Part shown: positions 1-10,779 of the stretch, piece by piece
Numbering within the stretch: the stretch's first letter is position 1
Layout of the letters: each line of letters begins with the position of its first letter
Assembly: GCA_008704415.1 (NCBI GenBank)
Contig: VXIS01000294.1
Location: 1-61,031, forward strand
Reading direction: 5' to 3'
Length of the DNA: 61,031 nt
DNA from: Sphaerosporella brunnea
Lineage: Eukaryota; Ascomycota; Pezizomycetes; Pezizales; Pyronemataceae
Notes under the pieces: model-generated
What the model was told of the DNA's origin: nothing
What the model saw: the letters and a program-made list of their open reading frames with translations, nothing else
Database searches by the model: none
Translations under genes and position numbers: made by a program

Positions 1-686
1 TCGATTCGAATGTCCCTGCAGTCAATGAGTACCTCGAGCAGCAAAAGATCAACAATGCTGTGGCTCGAGATGCATTGCTGGCAGCACGTCACCGCCAGGC
101 AAGCATTGCTGCCAAGCGTAGGAATCCTAAGGTTCAACTTCAGGTTGGACAATGGGTGTTTTACAAGAGACGTTCTCGAGGGAAGGGCAAGGTTAGGAAG
201 CTTATGGAAGTTTGGGAAGGGCCCTACAGGATCACAAAAGTCGATGAGGATACAGGCAACTGCACACTTGAACTCCCCAAGAACAAGCGTGTTTATCCCA
301 TCTTCGCCCAGGACAAACTCAAGCTCTTCCAGCGAATTTCAGACAAGACAATTCCGCCTCCTCCCTCCAGCTACGATGACGAAGAAGAAGACGACCACAC
401 TCTCTACAACATCAAGGAGATTCTCGACCACAAGAAGATTAACGGTATCGATTACTGGTATATCTCTTGGGAGAATTATGGACCTGAAAACAACTCTTGG
501 GAACCTGATGAGAATGTACGCAACACTGGCGCTGATTCCATCCAGGAATTCCTTTCGAAGAGGACCCAGGACTACACCTCCACCGCAGTCACTCTTCCTC
601 CCGATTTTTTCTTTCCTTCTGATGATTCTTTCTGTTCTTCTCCTATGTCATCTATTGCTTCTTCCGTTTTTGATTTACGTGAGTAA
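1..686 (+). CDS. Ty3/gypsy chromovirus integrase C-terminus with chromodomain (5' partial)
   Basis: The frame is open from base 3 to the stop at 686, so this is the C-terminal end of a pol polyprotein that begins outside the window. The first ~100 residues look like the end of an integrase: a basic helix-like stretch, then a GQWVFYKRR / WEGPYRI beta-rich segment like the GPY/F module. Residues near YNIKEILDHKK...YWYISWENY...NSWEPDENV form a chromodomain with the expected aromatic cage positions (Y, W, W). Chromodomains on integrases define chromoviruses and are thought to steer integration to modified histones. A Ser/Phe-rich tail follows. A polypurine tract and an LTR start 16-28 bases after the stop, which fixes the element's 3' end. 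Confidence 0.9.
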   Translation, partial: DSNVPAVNEYLEQQKINNAVARDALLAARHRQASIAAKRRNPKVQLQVGQWVFYKRRSRGKGKVRKLMEVWEGPYRITKVDEDTGNCTLELPKNKRVYPIFAQDKLKLFQRISDKTIPPPPSSYDDEEEDDHTLYNIKEILDHKKINGIDYWYISWENYGPENNSWEPDENVRNTGADSIQEFLSKRTQDYTSTAVTLPPDFFFPSDDSFCSSPMSSIASSVFDLRE

Positions 687-701
687 CTGTTTCAACTGTT
701 T

Positions 702-713
702 TTTAAGGGGAAG
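702..713 (+). promoter_or_regulatory. polypurine tract of the gypsy element
   Basis: A T-run followed by AAGGGGAAG directly abuts the LTR start (TGTAAGATT). This is the position and composition expected of the plus-strand primer of LTR retrotransposons. Confidence 0.75.
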
Positions 714-1231
714 TGTAAGATTATTACACTTACTATGGTTTCTTTCTTACGTATTTCCTTACTAAGATATAAAACTATAAGGCAGTAACGATGGTATGAT
801 AACAGCATTCTACGAGTTTCCATTACTTTCTTTACTATGTTTTATCACCATGTTTCTAGCACTTTCTAGCCCCTTCGATGCTACGTCACTTTGGAATCTT
901 CTAGTTTCCACAAGGCAGACTTGCAGGTCTTCTAGACCATTCTTTCCTTAGTTTCGAATTTGCCACCAGATTGTTATCACATGATGTACTCAGCATCGTT
1001 GGCTATAAAAGCTACGAGCTTTTCCTACATTCATTCTTTTCTCTTCTTTCGATACGGCCTTTCGAGCAGCCCAGATTGTATCGACTATCATCAATAAATA
1101 CTGAGTTGATCAGTGACCTGAGTGCGAGTATTCTCTTGGTATTTATCAAGTCAGATACACAAACGGTTCTGAGTTTATTTGCATCTGTGAAATAGCGGAT
1201 CTTATAAGCTCACGAAAAGGTTACAGCTACA
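714..1231 (+). repeat. LTR copy A of the gypsy family (3' LTR)
   Basis: The LTR begins TGTAAGATTATTACAC and ends ...GGTTACAGCTACA, about 518 bp, with TG...CA termini. It holds a TATA box (TATAAA at 1004-1009, in GGCTATAAAAGC) and an AATAAA polyadenylation signal near 1093. Shared blocks identify copies at 8608 (+), 28723-29150 (-) and 56106-56606 (-). It directly follows the polypurine tract, so it is the 3' LTR of the element whose pol end lies at 1-686. Confidence 0.85.
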
Positions 1232-1306
1232 TTCTCTAACCCGGAAATCGCTGCGTGACGAAATAAACCAACAAAATTCCCCCTTTGAGTTTTTCCCCTT
1301 CTTCAC

Positions 1307-1662
1307 CTACCATTTCTTCCCCTCTCTCGCTGCCTGCTCCGCCTTGCGATGCAGTTTGAGGACGCGCTCATACAGCGCGATCTTCGCGTCTAGTTCGTGG
1401 TCTGGCAGGAGCCACAAATCAGGGTCTTGTTCCTCCGCCGGAATCATCGACGCGCGCTCCATTATGTCGGGTTCTGAAGAAACAATCAATAGGATGTTTG
1501 CGATAAAATCTTGGAGCTGGCTTGCCTTTAGAGGGTTTCGGTGCTTTTTCGGCCTTGTTGGCCGGGGCGGGGGAAGGCTGCTTGGCCTTGTTGTTGGTGG
1601 CTGCGTCTGTCAGTATATATATCAGCGGCGTTATAGAAATACTCACTGATGTTTTTTGGCAT
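1307..1662 (-). CDS. small spliced hypothetical gene with a predicted GC-AG intron
   Basis: Proposed exons on the minus strand are 1662-1647, 1606-1526 and 1473-1307 (264 nt, 87 residues). Intron 1 is GTGAGT...CTGACAG, 40 nt. Intron 2 is GCAAGC...TTCTTCAG, 52 nt, preceded by AAAG, which matches the known GC-AG donor preference. Without the GC donor the two open segments lie in different frames; with it they join cleanly. The protein starts MPKNI, has a Lys/Ala/Pro-rich middle (residues ~8-32), and ends in an acidic-to-basic helical segment (ELDAKIALYERVLKLHRKAE) likely to form a coiled coil. I do not recognise the family. The three segments in one multiple-of-three model argue for a real gene, but expression is untested. 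Confidence 0.5.
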
Positions 1663-2182
1663 GAATATTGTTGTCTATGCACAGACTGTTGGCGCCGTTT
1701 GTATCCCAGGTCAAGGTAGGGTGCCTGTAGCTTTATAGGTGTTCAGCAACATTGAAGTGGCAGCGTTGAAGCGATTTTGCAAAGTGTAACTGAGGCAACA
1801 ACACTCCCCAGCTGGATTCCGGTGTTAATACAGTTGCTTCGTGGCCTTTGCGGGTTCAATTTCGTCAACGGACCTGATGCAAGATTGTCGACATTTTTGA
1901 TCACAGGACATCACGCACCTACCGCATTGGGTAATATTCGACGTGGGCCACGGATCATCGGGTATCACTCGGGTTTTCGCTCATCACCTACCGTCTTATT
2001 TTTCACCTGCATTGTCTCCTGTCGTCTTGAAAGTTCTTTCCGACATTATTCGCTCGGTCGGGTCAGAGCCTGTGGTATTGGAGTCACCCGCATGACTCTT
2101 TTCCTATCAGTCATTATGTCTTATCTTTCGCTTGTTCTACACCACACAGGCAGGTAGAAAATGCTGGTTTCTTTTTCCTGCA
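1663..2182. other. no gene seen
   Basis: I see only short open frames without splice context. Nothing resembles a known RNA or element. Confidence 0.4.
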
Positions 2183-3184
2183 TATGTCCAGCATACCATC
2201 CCGAAACCCTTGAAATTAGCAGGATACCACGGAACCCTTGAGTTGTCCACAATACCACAACATAACGAGAGCGTAAAGCGCGGTAATGCTCTGATCACGG
2301 TGATTTCTATTGCTAGCTACGTACTCTACATATGTCGGTGGACACAGGTCCGCGCATTATGGCCGTCCGTGCCACCGCAAACCCCGCAGCGCGGTCAGAA
2401 ACTTCGTCGCGACCCTCGTTCACATGCTTGTTCCGTTGTCTAGGTGCTTCATACTTGTGCATGCGCTTCTTCTTCAGACGTCCAGGAGGCGGTCCTGCTA
2501 CATTTTTATGCCGGGGAAATTTGATTGATAAGCCCCGCCACAACAGTCGGAAGACGTAGATATGAAAGCCTAAAATCCACGGGAGCTAAATTCAAGCGGT
2601 GCATGACCGAGAGCGCATGTCCACACTGCACTTGATGTTTTTTCAAACCTGCAGCAAGCACAAGCACGTTCTCCAAATCCACGAGAAAACCGGCTCCGTC
2701 GTGGGTTTGAGTGACCTTTGAAGTGTACGCCAAATCCTGCGACAGCAGCCCAAGCGTGGGTTCTTGCCTTGAAGTCCTGGAAAGTGCTAACAGCTCCCCT
2801 TGCTATCGCACCTGGCTTTGGACTGTCACGCTCAAAAGGTTCGAACCCGCTGCATTGGAGCCCGCTGCATCCACGCCCTGACACACTGTTGCCATCTTAA
2901 CGGGTAAATTGCGGACTCGCGCGTAAGGGAAGTAGCAGAAGTAGCGAGATTAGTGACGGTGGGAGGGGTGTCATTGCAAGGCAATAAGGATAGTACGTCA
3001 GGCGGGTGGAGAGATGGGGTGAAGAAGGTAGTACGCCAGGAAGATTCGGGAATGCGGTGGAAGAGGTCCTACATTCTGATGTTCACGGAATGGGTGATCG
3101 CTCATCATGTGGTATCTTGGACAACTCAAAAATTCGGCGGTATCGTGCTCTTTTCAAAGGTTTTGCGATGGTATGCCGGACATA
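2183..3184. mobile_element. ~1 kb element with ~80 bp terminal inverted repeats
   Basis: The left end (2183-2264) begins TATGTCCAGCATACCATC and returns inverted at 3109-3184, ending ...GGTATGCCGGACATA. Internal landmarks such as GAGTTGTCCA also pair. No transposase frame lies between the repeats, so it looks non-autonomous. A rearranged relative lies inverted at about 10540-10770. Target-site duplications are not clear and the superfamily is not assigned. Confidence 0.6.
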
Positions 3185-3587
3185 TGCCGTTATTTTTAAC
3201 CGGGCCATGGCATCAACAAAAACTCGTGAAGTTACAGCCTTCATCACCTAAATAAGCGAGATGGACAGCGCAGCGTCGCGCGTGCGGCGGCGACGGGCGG
3301 CGCGGTCACGGCGTTGGCAGGATAGGAAACACGAGAGTCTGGAGACATTCCGGTCACCAGAGGAGCGTGCTGCCTATGCAAATCGCCTGATAACCGCGGC
3401 TAGAACCGGGCTGCGCAGACCAGATTTGCCAGTTTGGAATTTAAGCCTCGTTTGAAAGTCAGGGGTGGTCGGCCACCGCGGCCCGACCCATTCAGGCAAC
3501 TAAGGTGTGGTGGCCGACCCTTAACATTGGGAGCCATTCAGGCTGGCCCTGAACTTCCCATTGAACCTGAACGGCCGCACGAGAAAA

Positions 3588-3596
3588 AATATACTA
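3588..3596 (+). promoter_or_regulatory. TATA-like element upstream of the 3688 gene
   Basis: An A-rich TATA motif (AATATACTA) sits about 100 bp before the proposed ATG at 3688, whose context ACAAAAAATGG is favourable for fungal initiation. Confidence 0.4.
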
Positions 3597-3687
3597 CCCC
3601 ATGTGCGGTTCTAAGCTTTGCTTCTACATACACACACACCGAACAAACAACCAAAACCAGCGGCTATCCGACCGTCTACCACAAAAA

Positions 3688-4232
3688 ATGGCTTCTATCA
3701 ACGACAGTGAGTGTCAACGGAAATACCGCCAGGGCTTGTAACTTTACTAATCTGCCTCCCAGACGAAGCTCCCATCGACGACGACGAAATCCTCGAATAC
3801 CTCAGGCCTGGAACATATCCAGTGCCCAATCTGAAACCCCCACGCAATACCCGCAGCAGCAATGCCCAAGGGCAAAAGGGGGTCAAAGAGGCGAACGACC
3901 TGCTCCTCCGCACCCTCGAATCGATCCACCCACCGGCCAACGTCTACAATTGGTGCGGGGGCGAAATTTCATACAACACGCCCACCGATTGGATGTTCCG
4001 TGGGGCCAGCACCCTGGCCATAGTCTTCAGGCCCGAACTGTATCTCCCCCTGGCTGACAGGGAGGAGTTTGATCCGATCGACGACCTTCTGGATGGCCTT
4101 TGGGCCGAAAAGTTTGCACAGGAGGAGCAGGTCGCCCAGGGGCAATTGGAAGGATGGGCGCAAGGACGATCCGTGCGAGCGAGCACTCGGCGCAATGCGC
4201 CAACCGCTGGGTCGGGAAGGGGTGGAAATTAG
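3688..4232 (+). CDS. hypothetical protein, two exons
   Basis: Exons 3688-3706 and 3763-4232 join in frame (489 nt, 162 residues). The 56-nt intron has donor GTGAGTG, branch TTACTAAT and acceptor CTCCCAG. The protein starts MASIND, has an acidic N-terminus (EAPIDDDEILEYL), a central part with Trp/Cys (YNWCGGEI, TDWMFRGAS), a second acidic patch (DPIDDLLDGLW) and a basic Arg/Gly tail. No family recognised. The sharp splice signals and good ATG context support a real gene. It lies between repeat remnants, with no evident functional partner. Confidence 0.55.
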
Positions 4233-4444
4233 CTTTCTAGGAGGGGTAGATGGGGGTTCTTTCGACAACCATGTAACATAGAAATAACACCACTGCGTTT
4301 GACTTTACCACCTCCTAACCTGCAACATCACACCCTCGCTTACGCTTAACACCCACACCTCCATGTTGGAAACTGGCATGGACACGGACGAGTGAGAAGC
4401 AGTGGTAGATACTGTGATGGAACACCGAGTGATGCTCGGAGGTG

Positions 4445-4452
4445 TATATAAA
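4445..4452 (+). promoter_or_regulatory. strong TATA box, orphan promoter
   Basis: TATATAAA occurs in GGTGTATATAAACGC. The ~250 bp downstream resembles, in decayed form, the coding part of the 5039-5290 gene (shared GAAGACAG and ACCGTA-CCATCTG blocks), so this may be the promoter of a dead duplicate. Confidence 0.4.
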
Positions 4453-5038
4453 CGCACTTAGATCAGCCTGTTAGACGGTGTTAATGTAATTGCTTTTCCC
4501 TCACCATCCTTCACCACAACTTGGGCTATTGTGCTACGCTCGACACCTACACGTCCACCACTTTCACCAGGAAGACAGGGGAGCAAGAAAGAGGACCGTA
4601 ACCATCTGAGCGATGGTACCTGTCGTAATCTTCGTCTTTGAGGCTTGTTAACCAGACCTCGCGAGAGATGGTTGTGAGTCATGCTTGAGCGGGGGGGGGG
4701 AAAGCCGTTCGTTTGCAGTGTTACTATGGTGCAGGTGGCCTTAAACCAACCTCATCACAAGATTGCGCGACTGGTGGAAGCCAGCACCTCAGTCTTACAG
4801 AGCGCATCTTATTTAGGGGACGGGAGGGAGGTTTCCCCAGAGTTCTGACGTGGTGATCAGTTTATTATAAACAGTCGTTGCCGTCTGCACCACCGCCGAC
4901 GGGTCGGTCTAAGGCCGCCTGCACCATACTTTACTTCTCACGGAGCTACAACAAAGCGACTGTACCCCAATAAGGCATTCCTCACTACCTAATTCGAACA
5001 GTACCGATGGCAAGGACTCCGTGGTGGAGGAGGAGGAC

Positions 5039-5290
5039 ATGAGAGCGACCACTCGCCTCAGGGCGCCAGCCTCTGTGCCGCGAGGACACGGGAGGAAGAC
5101 AGAGCACCGTAGCCATCTGGTCGATGATACCGATGACGAGTACGACGAGGTCGAGGAAGACGACCAGCAGGACCAGATTGTTCCCCCAGAGCGGCTTCGC
5201 AATTCTACAGGCAAGAGAAGAACGATGGAAAAAGCTGAAACCCGCAAGGAGAAGGTGCCACAGCGTGGAGGAAAACGGCGCAAGATGTAG
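5039..5290 (+). CDS. small highly charged hypothetical protein
   Basis: The ATG at 5039 opens 83 residues. Order: a basic Arg-rich segment; an almost purely acidic stretch (DDTDDEYDEVEEDD); then a strongly basic end (KRR...KRRKM) that looks like a nuclear localisation signal. The same frame is open upstream to ~4914 without another ATG, so a 5' exon is possible. A TATA-like ATTATAAAC lies near 4865. The composition suggests a small nuclear protein; no family recognised. A decayed relative precedes it at about 4560-4680. Confidence 0.35.
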   Translation: MRATTRLRAPASVPRGHGRKTEHRSHLVDDTDDEYDEVEEDDQQDQIVPPERLRNSTGKRRTMEKAETRKEKVPQRGGKRRKM

Positions 5291-5980
5291 ATTGAGGGGC
5301 AGGTGAAGATGTTCTGGAGGGCGGGTGATCATTCTGCGCGGCTCGTTTGAGCTGGCACCTGTTTTTTTTTTTTTTTGTTTTCGGTGCTTTTACTCAGTGT
5401 CTTTCCGTGTCTGCGGTCGCTTTGTTTTCTGTCCATTCTGTCGCTGTGCAGAGGAAGGAAGTTCAGGGCCTCCCGGATCCTGGGTATCTCGCAGCCGACG
5501 GCAGGCAAGAATACGCGGCGCAACCTGGATATCTCAGGTTTTTTTGATCGGTGCAAGCGGGACCTCGGAGATGTTTACACCGTGGAATGTTGGGATTGGA
5601 CCCCATTTTACTCTCTCAAATCATGGTAAATTCCGCGTATTGCTCTGGTGATTCAGGCCCCCTTCCCACACCCGTCCCCTTCGTTCCGTTCGCCCCCCGC
5701 CCTCACCGCAACCCCTCCTTGGCCATCGCTCTCAAACACAAGAAGTAAACTCAACTTTTCAGTGCGCAGTCCCGGCTGGTCAGCGACGAATAAACGGTGG
5801 ATGGGAGGGTGTACAAACCGCAGCTTGGAAAGAAATGGAAACTTGCTGACAAAGGAAATTATTTGAGAGCTAAGTGTGGTGGTGCTCGCCTTGCTTTCTG
5901 AGCGTTATATGCAGCTGTTAAGGCTCGCGTCAGCTGGGTCTCTGCTTCTTGATCGGCATTATCGCACCCGGAGCCCAAAG
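5291..5980. other. no gene seen; T-rich tract
   Basis: The stretch holds a long T run near 5364 and open frames without splice support. I see no domain, RNA gene or repeat with a partner in the window. Confidence 0.4.
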
Positions 5981-7031
5981 TCAACCAAGTTTCATGAAAG
6001 AGACGTAGTAACAGGCTCCGACTGGTGGTGGGGTGGGGATTGCTGGATCTGCAGTAGGCTGCGCCATCGTCTCAGCTGTAGTTGCCTCAGAGCGGACGGG
6101 CAATGAGAGATCCAGGCCGTTGGAAGACTAGGTAAACGTCAAATAATTATCGATGAAGGTAGAGTGCATGATGTACGTACCGAGACTGTAGAGGACATGA
6201 GATCAGCAGTTTCTGCTTCATCCACGGAGGGGCTCAGGGAAGGGCTGCCATTCTCAAGGCCGTTTGCCTGGCGCGCAAATGATTCGCTAGTGGCAGTGGC
6301 AGTATTGCGGTTTGGACGACGAAGGAGGGTTTTCTTCTTTACGATGACGGTGTCTTTGCGCACGTACTGTTTCTTAGACAAGCCTCGACGTGGTGGTGGT
6401 GGATTGGTTCCTGATGAAGCTTCCGCTCCTTCGAGGGCTCGTTTTTTATTAAGCTGGCGTGCGTTCCGAACATTGTCCTGGCACATTAGTTTAAGAAGAT
6501 CTTCAATGGCCTTGCGTTTCCATCCATATACGGTAGAGAAATGTTCGAACGCTGCATTGACTGATGCAATCCAGGCCTTCTCCTGCCAGTGGGTGGGGGG
6601 CTTGTTCAAGCGTATGCCGTATTCACCCAGCAAAAACTCGGTAACCTCCTTTCTGCGGGCCTGAACGACTTTCCGGTCAAAGGGGTTGATGCCCAGAGCT
6701 TTGCTAATGTTGTACCGTGAATTCGCATCCTTCTCAGATTCATCACCTTTGGAGTTTTCATCTTCAACATTAGCCGAGCCTGAAGCTGCTGCGCGTGAGT
6801 CTGAGTGAACAGTATGAGTGTTGCTCTCGGTCTCTGCCTGTGGGCTAGCCGGCAAAGCAGAATCTAGTAAGAATAGACATTAGGAATCAACCGAGATCAA
6901 TAAAATAAAAATTAAGTCTTACTTGCTGCAGTTGCTACCTGGCGTGCAGCAAGCAACTGCGTGAGTGCCGTCATTATAGCTGGATCATTAAGTAGCAGCG
7001 CTATCTGATTGGCTGAAACTGACTCAGACAT
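5981..7031 (-). CDS. hypothetical protein, three exons, charged nuclear-type composition
   Basis: Proposed exons on the minus strand are 7031-6923, 6863-6181 and 6127-5981 (939 nt, 312 residues). Intron 1 (59 nt) is GTAAGACTT...TTACTAG. Intron 2 (53 nt) is GTACGTAC...TTACCTAG and is less certain; without it the frame stops at 6139. The N-terminus (MSESVSANQIALLLND) is helical. A conserved-looking core (~residues 80-160) contains NPFDRKVVQARRKEV, HWQEKAWIASVNAAF and YGWKRKAIEDLLKLM, and may be a DNA- or RNA-binding helical domain. A Lys/Arg/Pro-rich region follows, with a repeated KK pattern near KKKTLLRRPNR. Family not recognised. No neighbouring partner is evident. Confidence 0.6.
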
Positions 7032-7348
7032 CGTTCACTGCTAGTTACGCTGAAATATTAGGCAAGAGGGGTGAGTTTTTGCAAGTTTGAAGATGCTGTA
7101 GCAGGGTCTTGTGAACGGCTGAGCAAGTTGGGACTGGTGGCAAGTTGGAGGATATTTTGGTGGGGCAGCTGTTTGGAAGGACGTAACAAACGAATATAGC
7201 GCGTGGTACCTTGAGAGAAGTTGCCTCACTCGGAATCACTCAAACCTGCATTACCAAGAATCTCAGTCGCAAGCTTTGATGCCCTCTGTAGTAGTTACAT
7301 GTCATCTGCCATGGTTACATGGCTTTGCCCGTGAGCCTTTTTGGCAAC

Positions 7349-7795
7349 GCTGCCTACACCTCTCTCATCTCAAAGCAACCTCCACCGACAAATATGCACC
7401 AGCATAGTACACTCGACCGCTGTCGATTTAGGCCTATGGACGTCACTCGCAATCAGGATTTGGTGGGGTTATAGGCTGACATGCTTGCTGCCACAGTGCC
7501 ACCTCTGCCCCTTCAGATGGCCAATGCTGCCTACACTGCTCCTATTTCATAGCGGCCTCTACCAACAAATATGCGCCAGCATGGTACAGCTCAGGGCGTC
7601 GATTTAAGCTAATGAACGTCACTTGCAATCATGATTTGGTGGAGTTATGGGCTGCCCGCCCCCAGACCTGTCCATATCGCCCTCCTTGCACTGCAGCCTC
7701 TACCGACGAATACGCACTAGCATAGTACACCCCACCACCGTCAATTTAAGCGTGTAGGCGTCACTCACAATCACAATGCGGTGGCATCATTGGGG
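7349..7795 (+). repeat. three-unit tandem repeat with diverged units
   Basis: Units start near 7349, 7526 and 7667 (spacing ~177 and ~141). Each shares blocks such as CCTCYACCRACRAATAYGC, CAGCATRGTACA, GTCGATTTA and GACGTCACT. A related single unit is recognisable near 37360-37430. No coding capacity is convincing. Confidence 0.65.
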
Positions 7796-7955
7796 CCTTC
7801 ATTCTCTACCAGATCAGGCTGAGCGTATGGATGCAGTGGCGGTCGAAATCCCACTCGTTTGAAAGAATCGGAAGCCCATTCCCTGAGGCACTTTTAGGAA
7901 TGTTTTGGATATTTACTCTGGTGCTTTGCTGCCTTAATATCGGTGGCTGGAGGAG

Positions 7956-8607
7956 TTAAAGAAGCAAAGATGTTGTTCTGCGAAGGAGAAACCGCTCTCC
8001 GTCCCACAAAAATAACTCCATCACCTCCTTAATCCACGCAACATTTATCATCCTTGATGGACCTTCTGGAACAACCTTTACTAGTCTACCATCCGCGGCG
8101 ACTATAAATTGGGTGATTATGGCCACACGGTGCCAGGTCACGGACTGGGTGCGGCACTTAGCCAATGCTACCGGTCGCTGTTGGGGTTCTTCAAAAACCT
8201 CAAAAAAAAGGCACACCCGTCCAAAAGCTGAAACAAGGTGCAGTTCATCGGGGTCTATATATTCATAGCGTGTTAGAGAATTGCCACGCTTTGAGTTAGA
8301 TTTCTCCATCTTGCAGGTACTCACTGGAAAGTTGGTGAATTGGACCGCAGCCCAACGTGTAGCCTTTTTTGGAGACTAATTCAGGTCTGATCTTTACATC
8401 TCATCTTCGAACCTCAAGGTAAGCAGAGAGAGCCTCGCGCTGGTGAGGTTCAAAATAATGAGTTCGCTGCGGTGAAATGAATTCATAGTCTGAGGGCTGC
8501 GGCCGTCCTATGCCCTCCGCTGTATGAACATTATTAATCAACATATCTTCTAGATCTACCTGACCATAGTGCTCGGGGGTAAAAGGTCCATGATCAGGTA
8601 CCGATGA
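7956..8607 (-). pseudogene. fragment of an unrecognised protein-coding gene cut by an LTR
   Basis: Two open segments on the minus strand look coding. From the LTR boundary at 8607 to ~8396 the frame includes TPEHYGQVDLEDML and PSDYEFISPQRTHYF. From 8309 (ATG) to 7956 a 117-residue segment includes VTWHRVAIITQFI and MINVAWIKEVMELF. A GTGAGTACC donor-like sequence lies between them, but no intron I tried joins both in frame. The upstream side is lost at LTR copy B (8608). This fits a resident or transposon-borne gene truncated by LTR insertion. I do not recognise the family. Confidence 0.4.
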
Positions 8608-9072
8608 TGTAAGATTATTGCACTTATTACGATTTCTTTCGTACGTATTTACTTACTGGAGATAGCAGCGATGGTATGATGTCAGTATTCTATGAGTTTC
8701 TTTACCTTTCTTTACGACGTCATTTGGAATCTTCTAGCCGTGTAGGTCTCACGACCATTCTTTCCTTATTTTACCAATTTGCCACCAAGCTATGACTTCC
8801 TGTTATGAAATCATGTATTCGGCATCGTTGGCTATAAAAGCTGCGAGCTTTTCCTACATTCTTTCTTTTCTCTTCGTCCGATACAGCCTTTCGAGCAGCC
8901 CATATTGTATCGACTATCACCAATAAATATTGAGTTGATCAGTGGAGTAACTTAAGACTGTCGGGTGCGATATACCCACATTCTACTGAGTAACTCACCA
9001 AGGGTCGACGTGGTACCCAGCTTCGAGGATCTTTACTCAGATCCTGAGTAACTTTGTTAGGCGGATCCTACA
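8608..9072 (+). repeat. LTR copy B of the gypsy family
   Basis: It begins TGTAAGATTATTGCAC, like copy A, and keeps the TATA segment (GGCTATAAAAGCTGCG near 8829) and the AATAAA region near 8923. Similarity to copy A is clear only to about 8943; beyond that the sequence differs but ends GGCGGATCCTACA near 9072, which resembles an LTR end. The 3' boundary is therefore approximate. Confidence 0.65.
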
Positions 9073-9582
9073 CAAAACGTGTACCACAGGGTTATTAGGA
9101 GATGCGGACAAGGAATTCCTGGCATGTTCAAATACACCCGGATATCAAAAATCCTTATAACGCATTGAGTTGCTGACTAACCCCAAGCCAATCCCGAGAA
9201 ACGTAGTTCCACGAGAGAGTGTGAACCGGCATGGTGTGTTGCGAGAACGCTTTCCGACTGGGGCCGCTGTGGAGTGGACACCGATGCATTGCAGTGAGGC
9301 AATGCTGGGAGTGTTTTCTGTAGTAGCTTCGCTGAGTGAAAGCAAGGAAGGTGCGCGTTCGCAAAACCTGTGCTTTGATCTGCAATCGCTTAGGGTACCG
9401 CAACACATGTTGGGCTGCGTCCTTTGCAGCCTGCGCCGTGTGCATTGTGCGCAAGATGGAATCTGTCAGTACAGGTGGTGTGGCGAGACCTTTCCCAGCT
9501 GTGGAATAGCCAAAACATATGGAGAGCGTAAGATTCCGACGCCCAATACTTCAAGCTGTCCGTCAAAGCTAATTGTCAACAG
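9073..9582. other. no gene seen
   Basis: Long open frames exist on both strands (for example 9170-9733 plus and 9155-9454 minus), but neither has recognisable domains or splice context. Confidence 0.35.
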
Positions 9583-10219
9583 GTCCACCAGAACTATTAC
9601 TGTATTTCAACAAGAAATACTTCCGGGGGAGGAAGAGCGCGTCTACCCTGCCCCTGCCATTCCGATGCGCCCCCTGCCTCGTGGAGGAACGAGCGGCGTG
9701 CCTTGGCCTACCAGGCACGCGTTTGCCGATTAGGACAAGAGAGATACTTGAACCACATCCAACAAGCGCACCACCCGTGGGCCAACCTGCGGTGCGAAAT
9801 GCCTTCTCTCCTCTCCCGGTTGTAGCGCCCCCCCCCCCCTTCCTGCAGTTCCGGCCCCTGTCCATCGGCCCGTATTGCCTCCTGCAGTTGCGGTTCCTGT
9901 CGATCGGCCGGTGTTGCCTCCCTCCCAGTTCGTGGCGCCCCCTACGCCGCTACGCGTTGCCCTGATGATACCCGAAGCTCCGCCTCTTGCCCCGTTGATC
10001 ACCGCAACCCCCGCCCGCAAGCCGCCGCCGCTTGAAATCATTGATTTGTGGATTCCCACCCCCGCCAAGCCGGCATGGACTCCTGCTGAAAGTACGTTTT
10101 TCCTTGCAAATGTATGTATGTACAGAGCTGCCGCTGATTCATCAACCTCAGTCTGCGTTCCAGAGGGGACTATTTCTGACACACCACCACCGCCTTACAG
10201 ACCGTCAGGTCAACGATAA
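9583..10219 (+). pseudogene. proline-rich gene remnant with homopolymer frameshift
   Basis: An open frame from ~9583 (GPPELLLYFNKKYF...) leads to a Pro-rich region. At the C-run 9829-9838 the apparent coding frame changes. Downstream it continues with repeated PVxRPVLPPAVAVPV-type units and ends with IPTPAKPAWTPAE. A 60-nt GTACGT...CCTCAG intron (from 10091) is likely; it is a multiple of three, so the frame stays open either way, ending YRPSGQR at 10219. Family not recognised. The frame change in a C homopolymer could be a true mutation or an assembly error. Confidence 0.35.
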
Positions 10220-10275
10220 CAAACAAAAAAGGATCTACGAAAAGCGGCGGGGTTGGAAAAAAACAAAAGCTTACT

Positions 10276-10480
10276 GTGTCGGGTGGGGGATTTCTCAAAG
10301 GCAAATGGAGAACGAGAAAACAAAGGGAAAGAAAAACTCAATTTGTGCGTACAAAATGTTCGAAAACAGTGGGGCGTGGTTTGGGATTTTTAGAAGGCAA
10401 ATGGAAATCGAGGAACCAAAAAAAACAATACATCAATGTACGAAAGGTGGCGGGCGTGGGTCGTGGATTTCGGGATGGTG
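10276..10480 (+). repeat. short imperfect tandem repeat
   Basis: The motif around GGATTTCTCAAAGGCAAATGG recurs as GGGATTTTTAGAAGGCAAATGG about 100 bp later, and partly again near 10460. It lies at the 3' side of the proline-rich gene remnant. Confidence 0.4.
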
Positions 10481-10539
10481 CTTTTTTTTTCTCAAAATGT
10501 ATGCGCATTGTGTTTTTCACAATCCGTGGTATATTAGAT

Positions 10540-10770
10540 TTAACGGTATATGTCCACACATCCCCGAAACCTTCGAAAAGAGCAGGATACTTGTCCAGGA
10601 TTTCACATCATGACCAATCACCCATTCCGTGAACCTCAACCCTCCTTGAGTGTAGAACCTCCTCCACTCCATCCTCCCATCCTCTGGGCATGCTACCTCC
10701 TCCACCCCAGCTCTCCAACCGCCGCACGTACTACCCTGATTGCCTTGCAGTGACCCCATCCCCCAGTAAT
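10540..10770 (-). repeat. relative of the 2183-3184 inverted-repeat element
   Basis: Read on the minus strand, it matches 2925-3195 block by block (GAGATTACTGGGGG, CAAGGCAATCAGGGTAGTACG, CACGGAATGGGTGAT), ending near TGTGGACATATACCG. It is an inverted, partly deleted copy about 7.5 kb away. Confidence 0.65.
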
Positions 10771-10779
10771 CTCACTGCT

